Shown: positions 60,643 to 64,000 of the stretch, piece after piece
Position numbering within the stretch: position 1 is the first letter of the stretch
Layout of the letters: every line of letters begins with the position of its first letter
Assembly: GCF_900104395.1 (NCBI RefSeq)
Contig: NZ_FMXX01000012.1
Direction: 5' to 3' (one strand)
DNA length: 64,000 nucleotides
From: Fusobacterium_C necrophorum
GTDB lineage: Bacteria; Fusobacteriota; Fusobacteriia; Fusobacteriales; Fusobacteriaceae
The notes under the pieces: generated by a model
What the model was told of the DNA's origin: nothing
Seen by the model: only the letters and a program-made list of their open reading frames with translations
Databases searched by the model: none
Position numbers and translations under genes: made by a program

Positions 60643-62202
60643 ATGGGAGTAAAATTTATCACAAGAGAACAAGCCGCCGCATTGATAACAGATGATTCGA
60701 CAGTTGTAACAACAGGATTCGTAGAATGTTCCAATCCCGAAGCTTTAGAATCAGCCTTGGGAGAAAGATTTGAAAAAACAGGATCTCCTAAAAATTTAAC
60801 ATTATTTCATGCAGCTGGACAGGGAGATGGAGACTATAAAGCAGTAAATCATTTTGGAAAAGAAGGTTTATTGAAAAGAATTATAGCAGGGCATTACAAT
60901 AAAGCTCCGAAAATTGGGAAACTAATCATGGAGAACAAAATTGAAGCCTATAATTTCCCACAAGGAACTTTATCACAACTGTTTAGAGACATTGCTGGGA
61001 AACGTATCGGAACCATTACTCATGTTGGATTACAAACTTTTGTAGATCCAAGAGTAGAGGGAGGAAAATTAAATACAAAAACAACAGAAGAGTTAGTAGA
61101 AGTTATTAGCATTCATGGAAAAGAAAGACTTTTTTATAAAGCATTCGATTTACATTTTGCTTTCATCAAAGGAAGTGTTTGTGATGAAAAAGGAAATGTG
61201 ACTATGGAGGATGAACTTGTACCAACAGAAGTGTTATCAGTAGCCCAAGCAGTACATAATTGTGGAGGAAAAGTAATTGTACAAGTAGATTCTGTTTTGA
61301 AAAATGGAACAATAGATCCAAAATTGGTTAAAGTTCCTAGAATTTATATTGACTATATCGTTGTGGTAGAAGAAAAAGAATTAAAACAACCTTATTATGG
61401 ATGTGACTACTGTCCAGAATTAACGGGAAAGAAAATGATTTCTGAACAGGTAGAAATGAATCCTATTCCATTGGATGCAAAAAAAATTATTGCAAGAAGA
61501 GCTGCAATGGAAATCAGAGAAGATGCCATTGTTAACTTAGGAATTGGAGTCCCTGAATTGGTATCTGCTGTTTGTACTGAAGAAAAAATAAATGATTATT
61601 TCACATTGACGGTAGAAGCAGGACCGATTGGTGGAATTCCTCAAGGAGGAGCAGCCTTTGGAGGTTCTTTAAATGCAGAAGCAATCGTGGATCAACCTTA
61701 TCAATTTGATTTCTATGATGGGGGAGGACTAGACATTGCTTTCCTAGGCTTGGCACAAGTAGATGAAAGCGGAAATGTAAATGTGAGTAAATTCAGTGGA
61801 AGGGTCGCCGGATGTGGAGGTTTCATCAACATTACTCAAAATGCTAAGAAAGTTGTATACTGCGGAACTTTCACAGCAAAGGGATTAAAATTAGCAGTGG
61901 ATAGCGGAAAATTAGTGATTGAAAACGAAGGACAGAACAAGAAGTTTATGAAGGCAGTAGAACAAATCACTTTCTCCGGAAATTATGCAAAAGAAAATAA
62001 ACAAAACGTATTATATGTAACAGAAAGAGCGGTATTCGAGCTTAGAGAAGAGGGAGTTACTTTAATCGAAGTTGCTCCGGGGATCGATCTTCAAAAAGAT
62101 ATTCTAAACTTCATGGATTTTAAACCTATCATAGCGAAAGATCTAAAAGAAATGGATGCTCGAATTTTTAGAGAAGAAACTATGGGATTAAAGGAAAAGT
62201 AG
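60643..62202 (+). CDS. Acyl-CoA:acetate/3-ketoacid CoA-transferase, fused (propionate CoA-transferase type)
   Basis: A 519-residue class I CoA-transferase with both domains in one chain. The start at 60643 follows AAGGAGGTG. GGKVIVQVD and NLGIGVPELVSAV mark the domains, and the catalytic Glu325 is in TVEAGPIGGIPQGG. It exchanges CoA between short acyl-CoA and acids such as acetate or 3-hydroxybutyrate. Second CoA-transferase of the operon, of an unrelated class. Confidence 0.9.
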   Translation: MGVKFITREQAAALITDDSTVVTTGFVECSNPEALESALGERFEKTGSPKNLTLFHAAGQGDGDYKAVNHFGKEGLLKRIIAGHYNKAPKIGKLIMENKIEAYNFPQGTLSQLFRDIAGKRIGTITHVGLQTFVDPRVEGGKLNTKTTEELVEVISIHGKERLFYKAFDLHFAFIKGSVCDEKGNVTMEDELVPTEVLSVAQAVHNCGGKVIVQVDSVLKNGTIDPKLVKVPRIYIDYIVVVEEKELKQPYYGCDYCPELTGKKMISEQVEMNPIPLDAKKIIARRAAMEIREDAIVNLGIGVPELVSAVCTEEKINDYFTLTVEAGPIGGIPQGGAAFGGSLNAEAIVDQPYQFDFYDGGGLDIAFLGLAQVDESGNVNVSKFSGRVAGCGGFINITQNAKKVVYCGTFTAKGLKLAVDSGKLVIENEGQNKKFMKAVEQITFSGNYAKENKQNVLYVTERAVFELREEGVTLIEVAPGIDLQKDILNFMDFKPIIAKDLKEMDARIFREETMGLKEK

Positions 62203-62211
62203 GTGTTATGA

Positions 62212-63525
62212 ATGAGTGATTTTTTCCAAATAGCAGTATTATTTATAGCGATTTTATTGTTCTCTATTCTAGCCTTTAAAAGAATTTCAGCGGTAATCTT
62301 AGGACCATTATTGGCAATATTTATCATTCTTAGTACAAGAATGCCTATCTTTCAAACCATGCTAGAAAATTATATGAAAACAGCAGCAGATTATGTTCAA
62401 AAGTATTTTCTAATTTTCTTTTTGGGAGCACTTTTCGGAGTTATTTATCAACATACCCATGCTGCAGAAGCAATTGCTAACAAATTGATTAAAATTACCA
62501 AAGGGAAATATACAGCATCCTTGATTATGTTCATCACAGGAATATTAACATTCGGGGGAATCAGTGGATTCGTAGTATTCTTTGCAATTTACCCAATTGC
62601 AGTTCAATTGTTTAGAGAATCTAAATTGACAAGGAGATTAATGCCGGCAGCAATTTCAGCAGGAACTTGGACATGGTCTATGAATGCACCTGCAAGTCCA
62701 TCGATTCAAAATGTTATCCCAATGAGAAGTTTGGGGACAACAGCATTGGCTTCTACTGTTCCGGGATTTGCAGCTATGATTGCCCAGATTGTTTTAATCG
62801 TCATTTGGTTGGAATATAGAAGTAAAACTATGACATCAAGAGGTCTTTTATTTGATGATTCTTCTTTAAAACCATTAGAAGAAGCAGGAAGAGTTTATGA
62901 AGATTCTGAATTACCAAGTGCTGGCTTAGCCATTATTCCGCCAATTGTAATCTTAATTTTATTCAATGTAGTAAGACTTCCTTTGGAAGCAGCAGTTCTT
63001 GGAGGATGTATTTTAGCAATTCTTTTTTTCTATAAAAGAATTAGCAATGGTGTAGATGGGTGGATCGATGTATTAAATAAAGGAGCTCAAAACTCTGTTA
63101 CAGCAATTTTGAATACTGCATTAGTGGTAGGATTTGCAGGAGTAGCAAGTAAAACAACCGGATTTGGGCTTTTAATTGATAAATTAAAAAGAATAAAAAT
63201 GTCACCGGCATGGTTTGTAGCAATTACTGTAGCAATTTCAGCCGGAGCAGCAGGATCTGCTTCTGGAGGATTGGGAGTCGCTTTCGCAGCCTTGGGTGAT
63301 GTTTACAAAACATTAAACATTTCTCCAGAAAGCATTCACCGTATTGCAGCAATTGCAGCAGGAACATTGGATTCTTTACCGCACCAAGGTGCACAAATTA
63401 CATTGCTTGGAATTTGTAGCTTAACTCACAAAGAAGGATACTTAGACATAGGAGTAACTCAAATTTTAATTCCGGCGATTGCATTGATTTGTGTATGCAT
63501 CCCTCTCATCCAATTAGGATTATAA
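62212..63525 (+). CDS. GntP-family permease, second copy
   Basis: A 437-residue polytopic membrane protein similar in plan to the 53638 gene: FFLGALFGVIYQHTHAAEAIA, GGISGFVVFFAIYPIAVQLF and GSASGGLGVAFAAL, with TLDSLPHQGAQI near the end. Presumed small-acid/H+ symporter. Nine bases after the CoA-transferase gene. Confidence 0.82.
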   Translation: MSDFFQIAVLFIAILLFSILAFKRISAVILGPLLAIFIILSTRMPIFQTMLENYMKTAADYVQKYFLIFFLGALFGVIYQHTHAAEAIANKLIKITKGKYTASLIMFITGILTFGGISGFVVFFAIYPIAVQLFRESKLTRRLMPAAISAGTWTWSMNAPASPSIQNVIPMRSLGTTALASTVPGFAAMIAQIVLIVIWLEYRSKTMTSRGLLFDDSSLKPLEEAGRVYEDSELPSAGLAIIPPIVILILFNVVRLPLEAAVLGGCILAILFFYKRISNGVDGWIDVLNKGAQNSVTAILNTALVVGFAGVASKTTGFGLLIDKLKRIKMSPAWFVAITVAISAGAAGSASGGLGVAFAALGDVYKTLNISPESIHRIAAIAAGTLDSLPHQGAQITLLGICSLTHKEGYLDIGVTQILIPAIALICVCIPLIQLGL

Positions 63526-63618
63526 GTTTGTTTATAACATCAGCAAGATTTTAACAATAAAAATGTAAAGCAATTTCATGTGTAAAGTAAATGTTATGAT
63601 GGAAAGGAGAAAAGTTTT

Positions 63619-64000
63619 ATGTACAATTTACAATTATCAGAAGAACAAGAAAGAATCTGCCAAATGGTGAAAGAATTCGCAGTAAACGAAGTAGCTCCGG
63701 GAGCAAAAGAAAGAGATTTGAATGAAGATTTCTTAGCAACAAGAGATATTTTGAAAAAAATGGGAAAACTAGGATTGATGGGAATTCCTTATGCAAAAGA
63801 ATATGGTGGAGCAGGATTAGGATATGTAGAATATGCATTAGCAGGATTTGAATTGAACAAAGTAGATGCTTCTGTAGGAATCTCCTATTCTGTACATATT
63901 TCTTTAGGGTCAGGACCAATCTATAATTTCGGAAATGAAGAACAAAAACAAAAATATATGCCAAAATTATGTTCAGGAGAATATATTGCAGCATTCGGAT
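63619..64000 (+). CDS. Second acyl-CoA dehydrogenase, 3' end outside window
   Basis: The N-terminal 127 residues of an acyl-CoA dehydrogenase: LSEEQERICQMVKEFAVNEV, GLMGIPYAKEYGGAGLGYVEY and FGNEEQKQKYMPKLCSGE are family-typical. The start ATG follows GGAAAGGAG. It is 93 bases after the permease gene, in a short AT-rich gap with a possible -10 box (TATGAT), so it may be a separate transcript. The rest lies beyond the window. Confidence 0.88.
   Translation, partial: MYNLQLSEEQERICQMVKEFAVNEVAPGAKERDLNEDFLATRDILKKMGKLGLMGIPYAKEYGGAGLGYVEYALAGFELNKVDASVGISYSVHISLGSGPIYNFGNEEQKQKYMPKLCSGEYIAAFG

Noticed and set aside
1..64000. CRISPR arrays, tRNA or rRNA genes
   Set aside because: I looked for regularly spaced repeats and for conserved tRNA or rRNA blocks on both strands and saw none.

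Overview
The window looks like chromosome of a Fusobacterium, most like the F. necrophorum group. It is AT-rich with strong GGAGG ribosome sites. It carries the full anaerobic lysine-fermentation gene set (kal, kce, kdd, kamA-kamE), Na+-linked citrate fermentation, glycerol metabolism and crotonyl-CoA chemistry. This is a judgement from gene content and protein resemblance; no 16S or marker gene lies in the window.

1-8.3 kb is an accessory region of short genes, all on the + strand. It holds predicted immunity proteins of polymorphic-toxin systems (an Imm17-like membrane protein, two SMI1/KNR4 or SUKH proteins, an LRR fragment and several unrecognised small proteins). These are mixed with the debris of a Firmicutes-type integrative element: a DUF3847 protein, a frameshifted phage replisome organizer, the tail of a large serine recombinase and two decayed copies of one small HTH gene. 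A YhcG-type PDDEXK nuclease and a methyltransferase lie in it. No toxin gene is visible.

8.3-16.4 kb is housekeeping and lipid genes: a minus-strand plsC/cdsA-like/CDP-alcohol transferase/GNAT operon, a plus-strand run (TPR-SUFU protein, DJ-1, SlyD-like, rpiB, HIT), a minus-strand SDR and HU, and three tiny orphan genes.

16.4-25.5 kb is the lysine-fermentation operon. It is preceded by a consensus promoter and a lysine riboswitch whose P1 3' strand doubles as the 5' strand of an intrinsic terminator. That arrangement predicts transcription ON with lysine, as suits a catabolic operon. 25.6-27.3 kb encodes an L,D-transpeptidase and an OmpA-family lipoprotein.

27.4-42.1 kb centres on glycerol: aminotransferase-fumarase-glpP, dhaKLM, glpQ plus a TRAP transporter, glpFK, and a three-gene anaerobic glycerol-3-phosphate dehydrogenase unit. 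Three transcription units (glpQ, glpF, glpA) start with a promoter, a short leader and an intrinsic terminator. These are the likely targets of the antiterminator GlpP encoded in the same region.

42.1-51.1 kb holds an ecotin-like protease inhibitor lacking both disulfide cysteines, then a GntR/FCD regulator, a perfect palindromic operator, and the citrate operon (CitS-type symporter, oxaloacetate decarboxylase as OadA/OadG/separate biotin carrier/OadB, and citrate lyase CitDEF). CitD lacks the usual prosthetic-group serine.

51.2-64 kb holds a sigma-54 activator divergent from a canonical -24/-12 promoter. That promoter drives an operon of two crotonases, two GntP-family permeases, two CoA-transferases, acyl-CoA dehydrogenase, EtfBA and an (R)-specific hydratase. 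The window ends inside a second acyl-CoA dehydrogenase. Kal in the lysine operon releases crotonyl-CoA, so the lysine and crotonyl-CoA clusters probably feed the same butyrate chemistry.
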